The notes: generated by a model not told the origin, from the sequence alone. A stretch of DNA of 64,000 nucleotides from Bemisia tabaci (GCF_918797505.1 NC_092800.1:36446263-36510262), one strand, 5' to 3'; numbered from the stretch's first letter, positions 22,154-33,604 are shown. Made by a program: numbers and translations.

Positions 22154-22242
22154 TTCAAGCAACTATTTCGCAGCAGAGGTGTTGCACAGTATCATACGAA
22201 ATTGAAGGCGTTCGAACGTATCAAGAATGACAGCGTCCATTA

Positions 22243-22520
22243 ATATGCGGAAAAAAATTACCTATATCCGAGCCAGAGCGTCAATATTGAGATTGCCTTA
22301 TTTTCATATCGCAAAGATCGGTACGGCAACGTTAGTGTGCGCTCTGACGTACGTAGACCATTTTGTTTTCATGAGCGGGAGATTTGAATTCAGGCGCCAA
22401 GAAACATTAAATATATTGGTTAGGAGTCAATTTCAGTAATATTCGTTGCACGAACCGTGTTCTACGTTAAATTTTGGTTGAGAGTATGTATCAGAATGCT
22501 GAATTTTGTACCTTGTCTAA
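22243..22520. repeat. Right half of the 21.0-kb inverted-repeat element
   Basis: Shares GAGCCAGAGCGTCAA, TTTTCATGAGCGGGAGA-type words and AGAATGCTGAATTTTGTACC then TTGTCTAATG with 21330-21602. The left half is absent and the end is cut by the next MITE-C. Confidence 0.75.
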
Positions 22521-23033
22521 TGCTGCCGTGCTAAGGAAGAACGCCGTACGAGCATTCGAGAGTTGCCGCAATTCCTTCGATAAAATGTTTATTTTTGAGG
22601 GAAGTTATGAATATTTTCCCTCGAAATTTTCAGGAACTTTAGGTTAAATTGCGTACAAAATTATCCGGAAAGTCGAAACGAAAATGTTCATAAATTTACC
22701 ACACTGGAAAAAAAAAACACATTGGATCTAGAGTCCAGACTCTTAAAAACATCGACGAGAAAAAGTACTCTTGATTCAATTAGAATCTAGCTTAAATCAA
22801 GAACCAAGCCTCTTAATTTTAGCGGATTTCATTTTGATTCAAGCAAAAATCCGATTGAATCAAGAGTATTTTTTCTTGTCAATGTTTTCTAGAGTCTGGA
22901 CTCTAGATCCAATGTGTTTTTTTTTTCAGTGCAGGGAATTCGTGATTTATCAAAGGAAAATTGACAAATCATCAATTGACAATATCAACACCTAAAGGTT
23001 CATACGACACGACGTTCTTCCTTAGCACGGCAG
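22521..23033. mobile_element. MITE-C copy interrupted by MITE-A
   Basis: Left end GCTGCCGTGCTAAGG and right end CTTCCTTAGCACGGCAG, with AAT outside both. MITE-A occupies 22702-22931. Extra sequence near 22960-22990 looks like a small local duplication. Confidence 0.88.
22702..22931. mobile_element. MITE-A copy with proven 2-bp target duplication (CA)
   Basis: 230 bp from CACTGGAAAA to TTTTTTCAGTG, inserted in MITE-C. CA flanks both ends (22700-22701 and 22932-22933). The uninterrupted MITE-C at 23.66 kb reads TACCAGGGAATTCG through the same point with a single CA. This defines the element ends and a 2-bp duplication. Confidence 0.93.
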
Positions 23034-23478
23034 AATGGTCCATTGGGCCGAGTTTTGCCCTTGACCACACTTCCTCATCTTGCGAGTAATAAAACCAATA
23101 ATTTTCTATCACAAGGCGGCAACTGCGCGGCGCAACCGCTAAATCCTGATTATTTCTGCGCTCCCTTGTTGTTTACTCGATTGTCCGTCTTCCACTCTTC
23201 CAGTCGCGTCTCGTCTAAACGATCCGTTCATAAAGATAAACTTTCGCCCGCCATTGTATCCGCTTTCATCTGGCCCACTTCGGAAAAAGTTTCCGCGGTG
23301 GTCCCGCCCCCTCCTCGGCGGTGTTATTGTAGATATTTATTCCCGCCGCTGTAAATCATGGTTATTGGAAATAGCCGCCGACCAACAACCCACGAGGCTG
23401 CCGCGTCGGGAAGAATTGGACATATTCGGATAAAAATGAACTATCTATATTCTAATGTGGGTCCTGAGATCCGTTAGA
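23034..23478. other. No gene seen
   Basis: A 103-codon plus-strand frame (23043-23354) has no recognisable domain. Confidence 0.4.
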
Positions 23479-23481
23479 ATA

Positions 23482-23733
23482 CTGCCATCCTAAGGAAGAA
23501 CGCCGTGTGAACATTCGAGAGTTGCCAAATTTCCTTCATTAAAAGTTTTATTTTTGAGGAAAGTTATAAATATTTATCCTTGAAATTTTCAGGAACTTCA
23601 GGTGAAATTTTGTACAAAACAATCTGAAAAACCGAAAGGAAAATATCCATAAATGTACCAGGGAATTCGTGTTTTATCAAAGGAAATTTGGCAACGTCTG
23701 AAGGTTCATAAGGCGTTTTTCCTTAACACGGCA
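23482..23733. mobile_element. MITE-C copy, uninterrupted
   Basis: Ends ACTGCCATCCTAAGG and CCTTAACACGGCAG, followed by AAT and preceded by AAT. It serves as the empty site for the MITE-A inserted at 22702. Confidence 0.88.
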
Positions 23734-23783
23734 GAATACAAGTGAGACAGGGCTCATGTCATAATGGAGATAGTTCGTCTTTT

Positions 23784-24038
23784 CGTCACCTTCCGGTCAC
23801 AGTATCACAACCGCCATGCGACGTTTCAAAATTTCCACCGCTATTTTATTTTTTTACGGAGAAATTGTTGCTTGATTCTGTTTGAAAAGTTCACTGAATT
23901 TTATCGGCAGTGCATAGAAAATGCAGCAGAATTTTCGGACAGCTTAATTGAACACGAAACAGCTCTGTAAAAACATAAAATAGCGGCGGAAATTTTGAAA
24001 CATAGCATGGCGCTTGTGATACTTTGGCCGAAAGGTGA
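23784..24038. mobile_element. MITE-D copy 1
   Basis: 255-bp fold-back from CGTCACCTTCCGGTCACAGT to TTTGGCCGAAAGGTGA. Arms contain CGCCATGCGACGTTTCAAAA and AATTTTGAAACATAGCATGG. Copies at 27969, 29883, 32667, 39931 and, split, 53209/55182. Confidence 0.9.
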
Positions 24039-25340
24039 AGTTTTGATATAAATATGTTTTAAAAGCCTGGCCCGATATGCAATCTGACCGGAAACTTTAG
24101 ATTTTCTTACGATAATGTCACACAACTGTGTACAGCAATGACATCGCTTTCATCGCTAAACACCCTTCACAAATATAATAGATGGAGTTCAAATTGTACT
24201 CATCTCATGAATTTTCAAACTGCCAAGAGAGAATAAATACGAATTAAGATGTTTAATGTCACTCCCAAATCCAAGCGACACCTGTTTCGCAGCATAGAGC
24301 GGAACATTGAGAGTTCACGCCGTGCGCCATCGCGCCTTCAATTTTTGCAGATGCATCACGGACATCCATCGAGTACGAATAGTTGTATCTCTGCGCCTTC
24401 ATCAACGTACGTTCTTTCACTTGTTCTAACCATGTTGTGCTGGTTTCGTTTGTCTTATTTTTAGTCGTACTTTAGAGGCTAAGTGAGCATCACAGTTGAA
24501 GATAGGAGAGACGAAATCAGGCCTCGTTTTTTAACTTATCTCCCGAATCTGAACGACTTATCGCAGGCAGTATGGAGCGGCTTGCGAGATTACGTTTCGG
24601 AGCGGCGCTTCTCAAATTTTGCAGATGCAACGCGTTTGCTCAGATAGTGCTATGATGTGTCCAAATCAATATCATTTTTGAAAAAAAAGGCAAAAAAATA
24701 TTTTAAGGTCTCTCAAGCACCCATCTTAAAATTGGTATTTTGTTTTTGGCTCACTATATATTTTTTTTTACGACTACGCTTGGAAATCTCCAGCTGGGTC
24801 AAAATGACCTATCTGATACGGTGGGTATATGTAGGAGGGGGGGGGGGGGCAGGGTGTTACCAAAAAGGTGAAAATATCAAAGAAAGTATTCCATAACTAT
24901 AACCAACTTTTTCAAAACCAAGAAAAATCAATGTTTTAAACACGAGTCAATCCGACCCGACTTGGGACTGCGTAAAAAAAAACAAGCAGTGAACTCCAAC
25001 ACAATGTGTTGATAAGGCGCGTCATTAACTCGCACATATCAACCCCTTTAGTTTTCATTTACAGAGATTTCAAAAAAGGCAAGCAGCACAACAAGAGAAT
25101 TCACGATCCAACACTGCAAGGTCAACGACGCACCTTCACGAGACCGTGTATTGTGAATCTAGAAAGCTATTCGAACAAATTTAAGTTTTTTGATCTGCCT
25201 CAAGCAAAATCTTTTCAGATTCTTGAAGACAAGTGCTACGGAACAATTTAAGCGAAGAAAGGAAAAATTCTGTCGAACTCCTAGAAGATAAAGTCGATTT
25301 AAAGGTATTTTGGGGCTAAAATACCCAAATCACCGGTATT
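24039..25340. other. No gene seen; hairpin motif at 24982-25024
   Basis: Frames at 24249-24464, 24657-24896 and 25006-25251 (+) show no domain. A run of G lies near 24836-24850. The motif AAACAAGCAG plus the hairpin CCAACACAATGTGTTG and GGCGCG at 24982-25024 belongs to the hairpin set described in the findings. Confidence 0.5.
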
Positions 25341-26090
25341 ATAAATCCCGTTATATTATTGAAAAGAAATTGACTCGATATAAATGCAATTGTCTTAAAT
25401 ATGTCTTGATTTTGTTATTTTAAACGTCTTTTCATGCAAAGAAGCTCAACCATGTCCATGCTTTATTCATTCATGAATTGAAAGTAAGCAATCCACATCC
25501 CGAAAATCTACCGATTTGCCGTAAAAAATCGCAGAAACTTGATATACCAGGTCGATGTACCCACTCTTTGAATTTACCAATCAATTTAGTGAGTGCACGT
25601 ATGTGAAAGTCAAAATGCTATAGTCATTTTGGGTGCATTCATTTTTCATGAAACAATTTTAAGTAATTTCAATCCCGAAAAACCATAAATTTTCCGTATA
25701 AAATAAAAAAAATCAAAATATGTCGACTCCCTGACGTGAAAATTAAATTCTACGTGTGAAAATACTTATGTATCGATATGCTGAACAGAATGCCCGCCTC
25801 TCCTCGTAATTTACAAACCGTTCCTATACTCATCTTAAAATTGTTCTCAGAGCTTTGTGTTATTATCAGCTTCCATTTAAACCCCGGTTTGATGGCCGAA
25901 TCGGCTGCCCAAAAAGCAAGCCATTTTTGAAGGGCTCTATGAGAAATTCGTGATATTATCAGCTCTCAGGAAATCACCCCATGGGTAAAATTGCTGGTAT
26001 AAATTTTCGAGTGCTTAAAATAATCGTATTCAAGAAACTAAGGCATTAAACTATGGAGTCAATTTCGTTTTAATAATATAACGGGATTTA
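25341..26090. mobile_element. Inverted-repeat element, about 750 bp, ATAAATCCCG ends
   Basis: ATAAATCCCGTTATATTATT then GAAATTGACTC at the left faces GAGTCAATTTC then AATAATATAACGGGATTTA at the right. These are about 36-bp arms with few mismatches. The interior has no frame. A single copy is seen here. Confidence 0.7.
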
Positions 26091-26284
26091 CTTGTCTTCA
26101 GGTCAAAACTCATACAAGAAAGCCCCTTGCAAGAGGCTAATTTTTTGTAATTTCACTCAATTTTTTCTCCTTTTTATAATTGAATTGCTTGTCACATTCT
26201 GAGGTCAATCATATTAAATTGTAATTTATACATTTCTTTTTTTTCCCCTTCATTTTATTTTTTGTTTGGAGAAGTTTTGTTGAT

Positions 26285-26650
26285 TTCTTCGGATTTCGAA
26301 TACTGTAACTTCTCTTCTATTTGGCCGATTTTTATGAATGACACCTCTTTTAATTCGTGTTTTAACGGAAAGTAAGGAAAAAATTGCTAAAAACTCGCGA
26401 AACAATTTTTTTTTAAAATTGGACGAATCCTAGCGTGACGGTGAAATGGTTAATGAAGCGTAAGTAATTGGGCGAGGGGCTGAGGATCCCGGCCTCGCTT
26501 GGCGACCGTCATTAGCTATTGTTCGTCGAGACGCCGACGCAGTGATCAGGAGCGTGGGGAAGAGAGGGGTAAGTGGATTCCTGTATGAGCCACGTTTAGC
26601 TAATGGTCTAATGAGTCTCGAGGCTCATCACAGATTGCACTTACACAGAT
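26285..26650. repeat. Dispersed repeat shared with 56285-56690
   Basis: Same order and orientation of words: GGATTTCGAA, CTGTAACTTCTC, GGCCGATTTTTA, AACGGAAAGTAAGGAAAAA, GGATCC/GAATCC, then CGAGGCTCATCACAGATTGC. The two copies are clearly diverged. No terminal structure was found. Confidence 0.75.
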
Positions 26651-26704
26651 TGCACTATCATGAGTGGCGGTAGCCACCACCGGGCAAGTAACCTATCCTC
26701 CAAC

Positions 26705-27333
26705 AATGGGCCTGTTGCATGCAAGAGATACAGCCGCGCGAATAGACTTTTTAGAGGTTAAATGACACGAAAATTACGATGGTCACATTAAAAAAGTCTG
26801 AAATACACTCCTTACTGCGCAATTTGCGTTGTTAGGAACGCGCTTTTTCAAATTTCCCGCGTCTGGGGGCAGTTTTCTAATCACCGGAAACGAGCAAACG
26901 GCGGGCTCGGTGATTTCCGGAAGATGTCGAGTCGTTGTTGTTGTTGTTATTTTTTCCTTCAGTTTGTTTACAAACCCAACGTGATCTCTTATAGTGGTCC
27001 ATATACGCTTTATGCAGTAACCAAATCGATCAACTTTTAAATATCCAACGCAATCCTTCTACATTTCATTTCACGATATCACGAGCTCCGATTTTTAGGT
27101 TATGTTGTCAGTTTTAGTTGACCGGAAATAGCCGCGAGTTGCCGTTAATTGTTTCCGTTAGAAAACTGCCCCCAGACGCGGGAAATTTGAAAAAGCGCGT
27201 TCCTGACAACGCAAATTGCGCAGTAAGGAGTGTATTTCAGACTTTTTTAATGTGAGCATCGTAATTTTCGTGTCATTTAACCACTAAAAAGTCTATTCGC
27301 ACGGCTGTATCTCTTGCATGCAACAGGCCCATT
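26705..27333. mobile_element. Inverted-repeat element with about 177-bp near-identical arms
   Basis: 629 bp from AATGGGCCTGTTGCATGCAA to its reverse complement. The arms run through TTAAATGACACGAAAATTAC and GGAACGCGCTTTTTCAAATT to GGGGGCAGTTTTCTAA with only a handful of differences, implying fairly recent insertion. The 275-bp centre is non-coding. A relative with the same outer 15 bases lies at 54230-54838. No clear target duplication. Confidence 0.88.
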
Positions 27334-27968
27334 GGCAACACAGCACAGCCCGGTCGAGGCAACGACACCATAGTTCCCATAGTTACACGAACTTGGCTTA
27401 TTTGGGTTTTTCAGAGCACGGGTACCAACTTTTGAAAAGTATAACCGAGGTTACAGATCTGTCAAAGCAACGTTTTGAACAAAACGGAGGAGTTAGATTC
27501 TCATTCCGAGAGTGCCGACCTGCTCAGCCATCCTCGAATCAATTCGCTTGATTCTGCTTATATATGCATATTTTAAATCAGCGCGTCGCATTCTTAGGCT
27601 TTTTTTAAAAAAACCAAGTAACTTAGACTCTTGGTATTCACTGCACATAAACTAGCGACCCCCAGAATGAGAAACAACTTTAAATCATAATTATTGATGG
27701 ATAAATAAACTTTTTACACGCTTTGGAAAATCTCAGAAGTTCGCGGTAGTCACTTTTCGGTAAGGAACTAAGGGACTCGGTTATTGTATCGAGCAGGGTT
27801 CGAAACGATCGCAAAGGCGGTATACTACGTATACGCGCCAAAATAAAAATCTTGCGCATCGAAAGCCAAAGATGACTAATGAAAGTCGCAGCAAGTTATT
27901 TTGCTAAGTGAGATTTTGCAAATTGTGTTGAGGTTTACTACATTAGCCGCTCAATATTTTCATTATGT
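27334..27968. other. No gene seen
   Basis: The frame at 27318-27551 (+) starts in the preceding element and lacks a domain. Confidence 0.45.
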
Positions 27969-28221
27969 CGTCATCTTCCGGCCCAATAGTATCACAAGCG
28001 CCATACAAGTTTCAAAATTTCCTCCCCCTTTTATTTTTTTACAGAGAAATTTTTGGTTGAATCTGTTAGAAAATTTCACTGAATTTTATCGGCAGTACAA
28101 TGAAAATTCAGTTACATTTTCGGACAGCCTGGTTGAACAATTTCTCTATAAGAAAATAAAATTGCGTCGGAAATTTTGGAACGTCGCATGGCGCTTGTGA
28201 TACTTTGTCCGGAAGGTGACG
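27969..28221. mobile_element. MITE-D copy 2
   Basis: CGTCATCTTCCGGCCCAA to TTTGTCCGGAAGGTGACG, nearly full length. Confidence 0.9.
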
Positions 28222-28298
28222 ATGTGTCATCATCAGGCGAATCGGAGTGTTGATTAAAGCACTTGACTTTTTACATTATAGATAGCATATAGAATACA

Positions 28299-28556
28299 TG
28301 GATTGCATTTCGCAAAAAGGAACCAGGAGAACCGCCGTGTTGCCAAGATTGTGCAACTTTACCCTTGCCGTAAAACTACTGTAATCGTGCAAAAATATGA
28401 CATTTACGGGGACATTTTTGTCTTAAATTTACAGGTTTTAGCGTGTAAAATAGAAAATTTTTAAATATGATCAGGTTTTTCTTCCAAGACAAAAGATGTT
28501 ACTTAATCTTAGCAACATTGCAATGCTCTTGGTTCCTTTTGGGAAAATGCAATCCA
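28299..28556. mobile_element. E2 element copy 2
   Basis: TGGATTGCATTTCGCAAAAA to GGGAAAATGCAATCCA. Interior collinear with 17722-17980. Confidence 0.9.
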
Positions 28557-29313
28557 CTTTGTCTGCGACAAGTACCACCGATGATGCAACAGTGTAGCAA
28601 TGGAAGTATCAGCGGCGGAATCTAAGTTTAAAAGCACTATTTGGTGTTTTGCAAACTCTAAGCTCGGCTCGTGTGTGCCCGGACTCTAATCCGATAAAAA
28701 ACGCGCCGAAACTTTCAAAATTCTGATAGCACTTCCACGAGTCCACGACGGGTGGCCGACGGGCTCCGCGAAATTCAGCTCGCCAACTTTTGAGCTTTCA
28801 GCGTTTCCTCTGTGACCCCGCGAAAGTTTGCGCTGCAGATACAGGCGTATGGGGGCATTTCCTCCTTGCGCTTCTCGCCCGTCAGCGCCCGACTTTTAAA
28901 TCGCTGTGAGCTTTGAATATTTCAACTTTGTTCGTTGACCGGACAGCGGCGCACATCAAAAAGCTCTCAAGTTGAGAATCCCCGCATGTCCTGAACAGGA
29001 TATGTTTTGTATCCGCGAAAAATATCAAAGTTTACCACCGTTTACGTCCTCTCGGATTTATCAAGGGAGATAACACCGCGGTTGACCGGATACCCTAGTT
29101 TATGCTGGCGCGAGTTATCGGAACACCTTTGCTGTTAGAAAGAGAGACCAGTAACTCCAGAAATAAAGTTTTGGAAATTTTTTTGAGCGAAAAATTCTAT
29201 TAAACTGATTCTCTCTAATCAATCCTCGTCCTTTCTCCTCCGTGAGGTTGTTGATAATTATCCAGATTCTTAAAAATTGCTCAAGTGATTAAAAATCGAA
29301 CGATTCCACTGTA
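28557..29313. other. No gene seen
   Basis: No frame of note and no repeat recognised. Confidence 0.5.
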
Positions 29314-29541
29314 TACTAGAAAAAAAAAACACATTGGATCTAGAGTCCAGCCTCTTAAAAACATCGACAAGAAAAAATACTCTTGATTCGATCGGATTTT
29401 TGCTTAAATCAAGAACCAAGCCTCTTACTTTGAGCGGACTTCCTTTTGATTTAAGCAACATTCTGATTGAATCAAGAGTATTTTTTCTTGTCAATGTTTT
29501 CAAGAGTCTGGACTCTAGATTCAATGTGTTTTTTTCCAGTG
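29314..29541. mobile_element. MITE-A copy with TA flanks
   Basis: TACTAGAAAA (mutated CACTGG) to TTTTTCCAGTG, with TA at 29312-29313 and 29542-29543. Confidence 0.9.
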
Positions 29542-29882
29542 TATATAGTAAAAAAGGGTCTTTTTCATTACATGTTAGGCAAGAAAGCGGTATGTGCTAT
29601 CTTCTTCATGCTTGTGTTAGCGGACATTTTGGACGAGCAATGAGGTAATTTTATGATTACCGAACACCCATTCACACCATGAACTACGCTAAATTTCACG
29701 AATAGATGGTTGTAGGCTCCTCAACTACTCGAGAAGCTGATAAAATCAGGAGAAGAAGAATTTTAAGGCTGGAAATTGGTTGAGAAGAAAGGTAAGTTGT
29801 ACTAGACAACAGGAGATACTGATTTTTTTGACTTGGGTACCTACTTCCAAGCGACTCAGACATGTTAAACTACCATACATAT

Positions 29883-30136
29883 CGTCACCTTTTCGGCCAA
29901 AGTGTCACAAGCGCCATGCGAAGTTTCAAAATTTCCGCTGCCATTTTCACTTTTTTTACAGAGAAATTTTCAAAGAAGCTGTCTGAAAATTTAACTGAAT
30001 TTTCTTTGCGCTGCCGATGAAATTCAGTGAAATTTTTAGACGGATTCAACCAACCAGTTCTCTGTAAAAAATAAAATGGCGGCGGAAATTTTGAAACGTC
30101 GCATGGCGCTTATGATACTGTGGCCGGAAGGTGGCG
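29883..30136. mobile_element. MITE-D copy 3
   Basis: CGTCACCTTTTCGGCCAA to GTGGCCGGAAGGTGGCG; complete. Confidence 0.9.
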
Positions 30137-30632
30137 GTGTTTATCTAACATTAGATATGGGCTGCTCCCTCCTGGTTGAATTCGACGTCTGAGTAAGGAG
30201 AACTGTTTACAACTACGGGCCGGAGTAACTTTCATTAGCGAAAACTACAAGCTTCAGAACGTTGTGTTAAGTCCACACTATGGCAACTATGCAAGCGTTT
30301 GCATCCGGCTCTATTACTGAATAGAAACTTCGGCTATGCACACAGGTGAGTTTTCCCATAATCCTGAAGTGTACCAACATCAACTTCCGGATAGCTCAAC
30401 TTTTTATGAGCTCAAGAGTTAGTTCTACTGGGTACTAATCTAGTTGACTCATCGTATTCATTTCGAAATTCCACATGGGAGCAGAAAATTACATCGCAAA
30501 TTCTTCGCTTTTGCAGAAGCTTCATTAAAGCTTTGTAAGCCCCGTAGATTTTTGATTATTCTTGATCGGTTGGTATTAAATTTACTTATTTTAATAAAAA
30601 AAATCTATAAACGTTGCTGTTGGACGTTATTT
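30137..30632. other. No gene seen
   Basis: The 155-codon plus-strand frame that runs 30444-30911 is mostly MITE-A sequence in its second half. The first part has no domain. Confidence 0.5.
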
Positions 30633-30633
30633 G

Positions 30634-31081
30634 GATCGCATTTAGTAAAAAGGAACCAGCGCGATTACAATGTTATAAAAATCAATGGAAAAAAATACGC
30701 ATTGGATCTAGAGTCCAGACTCTTAAAAACATCGACAAGAAAAAATACTCTTGATTCAATCAGATTTAAGCTTAAATCAAGAACCAAGCCTCATAATTTG
30801 AGCGGATTTCCTTTTGATTTAAGCTTAAGTCTGATTGAATCAAGAGTATTTTTTCTTGTCAATGTTTTCAAGAGTCTGGACTCTAGATCCAATGTGTTTT
30901 TTTTCCGGTGACGTTCCTTCTTCATAAGTTTCTAAAAAATCTTCCAGAATAGCAAAGAGTTTTGACTTCCCACCCAAAAATGTTTAATTTTAAAGGAAAA
31001 TAATGGTGTAAATTTTAAAACTGTACATTTATTAAGTATTTTAGAAAGAAAAAGAGAAGTTGCACGATTTTGAAGACACTG
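30634..31081. mobile_element. E2-like element split by MITE-A and truncated by a second one
   Basis: Starts TTGGATCGCATTTAGTAAAA, AGGAACCAGCGCGATTACA, is interrupted at 30683-30910, and resumes with CTTCTTCATAAG through GTTGCACGATTTTGAAGACA. The right terminus is missing because another MITE-A begins at 31082. Its intact relatives are 34248-34502 and 34764-35020. Confidence 0.8.
30683..30910. mobile_element. MITE-A copy nested in the E2-like element
   Basis: CAATGGAAAAAAATACGCAT to TTTTTTTCCGGTG. Flanks AT and AC correspond to the single AT in uninterrupted relatives (GTAAAAATGTTGC), again a 2-bp duplication. Confidence 0.88.
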
Positions 31082-31213
31082 CACTGGAAAAAAAAAACAC
31101 ATTGGATCTAGAGTCCAGACTCTTAAAAACACCGACAAGAAAAAATACTCTTGATTCAATCAGATTTAAGCTTAAATCAAGAATCAAGCCTCTTAATTTG
31201 AGCTGATTTCCTT
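31082..31213. mobile_element. MITE-A copy truncated on the right
   Basis: CACTGGAAAA end and left arm intact. It stops mid-element at GCTGATTTCCTTG, where repeat F begins. Confidence 0.85.
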
Positions 31214-31526
31214 GAACACCTCTGCTGCGAAATAGTTGCTTGAAGCGTCGTTGCACGCCGCAGCGTTGGCGGTGGGCTAGGACGACCAGCGTGACACGCG
31301 CACTGGCGCCTACAAACCTAACTGGGATACCTCACGCATTGCGCAATGCGTGAAGTATCCCAGTTAGGCTTGTAGGCGCCAATGCGCGTGACGCGCTGGC
31401 AGCAAGCCGCTCCGCTCTGTGTTCGGCTCTAATATTTGAACTCGCGGAGTCAACGTTTTTCAACTTATGATTTTTAAATTTTTGCACACTGCGCATGGAT
31501 TATTCTCATTAAAATTGATTTTTAAG
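31214..31526 (-). repeat. Repeat F copy 3
   Basis: Minus-strand copy from AACACCTCTGCTGCGAAATA through the palindrome at 31286-31399 to AAATTGATTTTTAAGGGG. It joins MITE-A at 31530 with the same junction as at 15.99 kb. Confidence 0.88.
31286..31399. repeat. Repeat F palindrome, third copy
   Basis: Same arms and the same 114-bp length as at 16.1 kb. Confidence 0.92.
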
Positions 31527-31529
31527 GGG

Positions 31530-31759
31530 CACTGGAAAAAAAAAACACATTGGATCTAGAGTCCAGACTCTTAAAAACATCGACAAGAAAAAATACTCTT
31601 GATTCAATCAGATTTAAGCTTAAATCAAGAAACAAGCCTCTTAATTTGTGCGGATTTCCTTTTGATTTAAGCTTAAATCTGGTTGAATCAAGAGTCATTT
31701 TTCTTGGCAATGTTTTCAAGAGTCTGGACTCTAGATCCAATGTGTTTTTGTTTCCAGTG
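31530..31759. mobile_element. MITE-A copy, intact
   Basis: 230 bp with both termini, CACTGGAAAA and TTTCCAGTG. Abuts repeat F on the left. Confidence 0.92.
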
Positions 31760-32666
31760 TGTAGTCGCGCTGGTTTCTTTTTGCTTAATGCGATCGCGAT
31801 CCATTTATTAGTTGATTTTAGACTGCTCTGATATGTTAAATCCGCTCTGCTTGAAATTATGATGAGGCATCACATCTCATGGTACTTTAGTTTTCACCCG
31901 TTTCCACTACAATTGTCAGTTTTACAGATCAACAACTTGATCAAACATCTAAAATGAAAGCACACCTGAGACACGTCACAGACGACATACCGTCGCGTCC
32001 CCGTCAAAAATCACTAAACTTAGAAATTCGCGAGTACAACTCATCGCCGTCACCGTACATAAAACTTCGCAACTTGCAAACGGAACTTTCGGCAAATTGT
32101 AACTGTACACGACGTCGCGCCAAGAGCGGGTTTTTGAAATTATCGGCTCCGGAGCGCTCGCGACAGCTTGAGGCTACGGATCCCGGATTCGGAAGGAGCC
32201 AGTAGCGATTAATTAACGGAACTTATTTGCGTTTCACGGGGACGGATCTTTGTTTGGAAAGTCGTGCAAAGCTGGCAAATAAACACGCATTAATGGAAAT
32301 GAGCTGTAATCTGCTCGCTTCCGGGGGAGGGCGGGGGAGGGATGCTGAGGGGGTGCATGGAAGGGGGCAAATAGAGCCGGGGTGGGGGGTGGGGGACATA
32401 AAGCAGACCCGCAGAATTGTAATGGATTGCCTTAATTATTAGCGTCGTGCTGTGATGCTAGGAATTATTAGCGGATTCGAACAAATGGTGTATTCATAAT
32501 ATAAAAACATTCATTCGCTCAAGTTGCGTGAAATTATGATTACCTTTATTAAAGCGGAATGTTTTTAATTCACCGCGAGAGTGCGATTTATAGTTTCTTT
32601 TACGTTGTTCTCGGCAATGGACCAATTGGACCATAGACTAGGATAAATTTAAGCATTACGTCGTAT
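31760..32666. other. No gene seen; G-rich purine tract
   Basis: Frames at 31954-32205 and 32227-32442 (+) lack domains. A G-rich tract lies at 32320-32395. Confidence 0.45.
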
Positions 32667-32900
32667 CGTCACCTTCCGCCCAAAATATCAACAGCGCCAT
32701 GCGACGTTTCAAAATTTCCGCCAACATTTTAATTTTTTACAGAGAAATTTTTCAACGAAGCTGTCCAAGAATTTCACTGAATTTTCTTTGTGCTGCCTAT
32801 AAAATTCAGTGAGATTTTCAAACAGATTCAACCAACAATTTCTCTGTAAAAAAAATAAAATGGCGGCGGGAATTTTAAAACGTCGTACGACGCTTGTACC
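32667..32900. mobile_element. MITE-D copy 4, right end truncated
   Basis: CGTCACCTTCCGCCCAAAAT through the usual centre to CGTCGTACGACGCTTGTACC. The terminal GGAAGGTGACG is lost. Confidence 0.85.
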
Positions 32901-33604
32901 TTGAAATGTATTAACAAATAAAAGTCTGAATATTATAAACGTTTAAGAGTTAAAATAAACGAATTGTTAGATTTTATATAAAAACATGTGTTAAATATCT
33001 AGTTTCTAAATAAAATAGTTTAATCAAATATTGTTTTACTTATTTTTTTGGCAGGAAAGTGCCGATATATGTTGGTTTCAAAACTTCACATCGAGTGTCG
33101 TAGAGGACGATTCGCTCTGCGCAAATTAATCAACTTCTAACCAAGATATTAATATTTTAATTGAGCACTGGCTACGAAAAATTTGAATTTCCCGCTCACG
33201 AGGAGAATCAGTGTGTACGTAAATTTTGCGCGCTGCAATCGAGCAGTATTCCTTTTTCCTCTGTGTTGTTCAAAATTAATGACACAAGGAAGTATGTATT
33301 TTTGTTCCATTCATTAAATGAAGAGATAAATCGTCAGATCCAGCACTGCTTCCCCCCACGATCTTACTCGCGAACTTATGACTTTTCGCAGGTTAAGCTT
33401 CGGTCGTAAAGTCGAGGAGTAAACTTCAAACTTGGTGCGTAAAACAAAAAATTCAGATCCTTACATTCTCAAACATCGGAAGGTTACTTTACTTCTCGCG
33501 CTTGTAACCGAGTTCCAATCCGTAGTAAGTTGAGCGCGCGTCATAAAATCGAAACGGGATTAAAAACTTCAAATCTTTAGTTTCAATCTTCATTTCGTCA
33601 CAAT
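32901..33604. other. No gene seen; diverged relative of the 21.0-kb element
   Basis: Words at 33130-33210 (AACCAAGATATTAATATTTT, GAAAAATTTGAATTTCCCGCTC) resemble the left arm of 21047-21602. Confidence 0.45.

Larger units (their letters stand above)
21622..22242 (+). repeat. Repeat F copy 2, interrupted by MITE-C
   Basis: Starts with CCCCTTTAAATATCAATTTA and contains the palindrome at 21752-21872. It continues after the MITE-C insert with TTCAAGCAACTATTTCGCAG, AGGTGTTGCACAGTATCATA and ACGTATCAAGAATGACAGCG. It is one of two copies showing what the large transposon's insertion site looked like before insertion. Confidence 0.88.

Noticed and set aside
29334..29648. Recurring about 70-aa frames starting M-D-L-E-S-R-L-L-K-T on both strands at many sites
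   Set aside because: They coincide with MITE-A and its mirrored arms. The same words on both strands explain the recurrence, and they are not a protein family.
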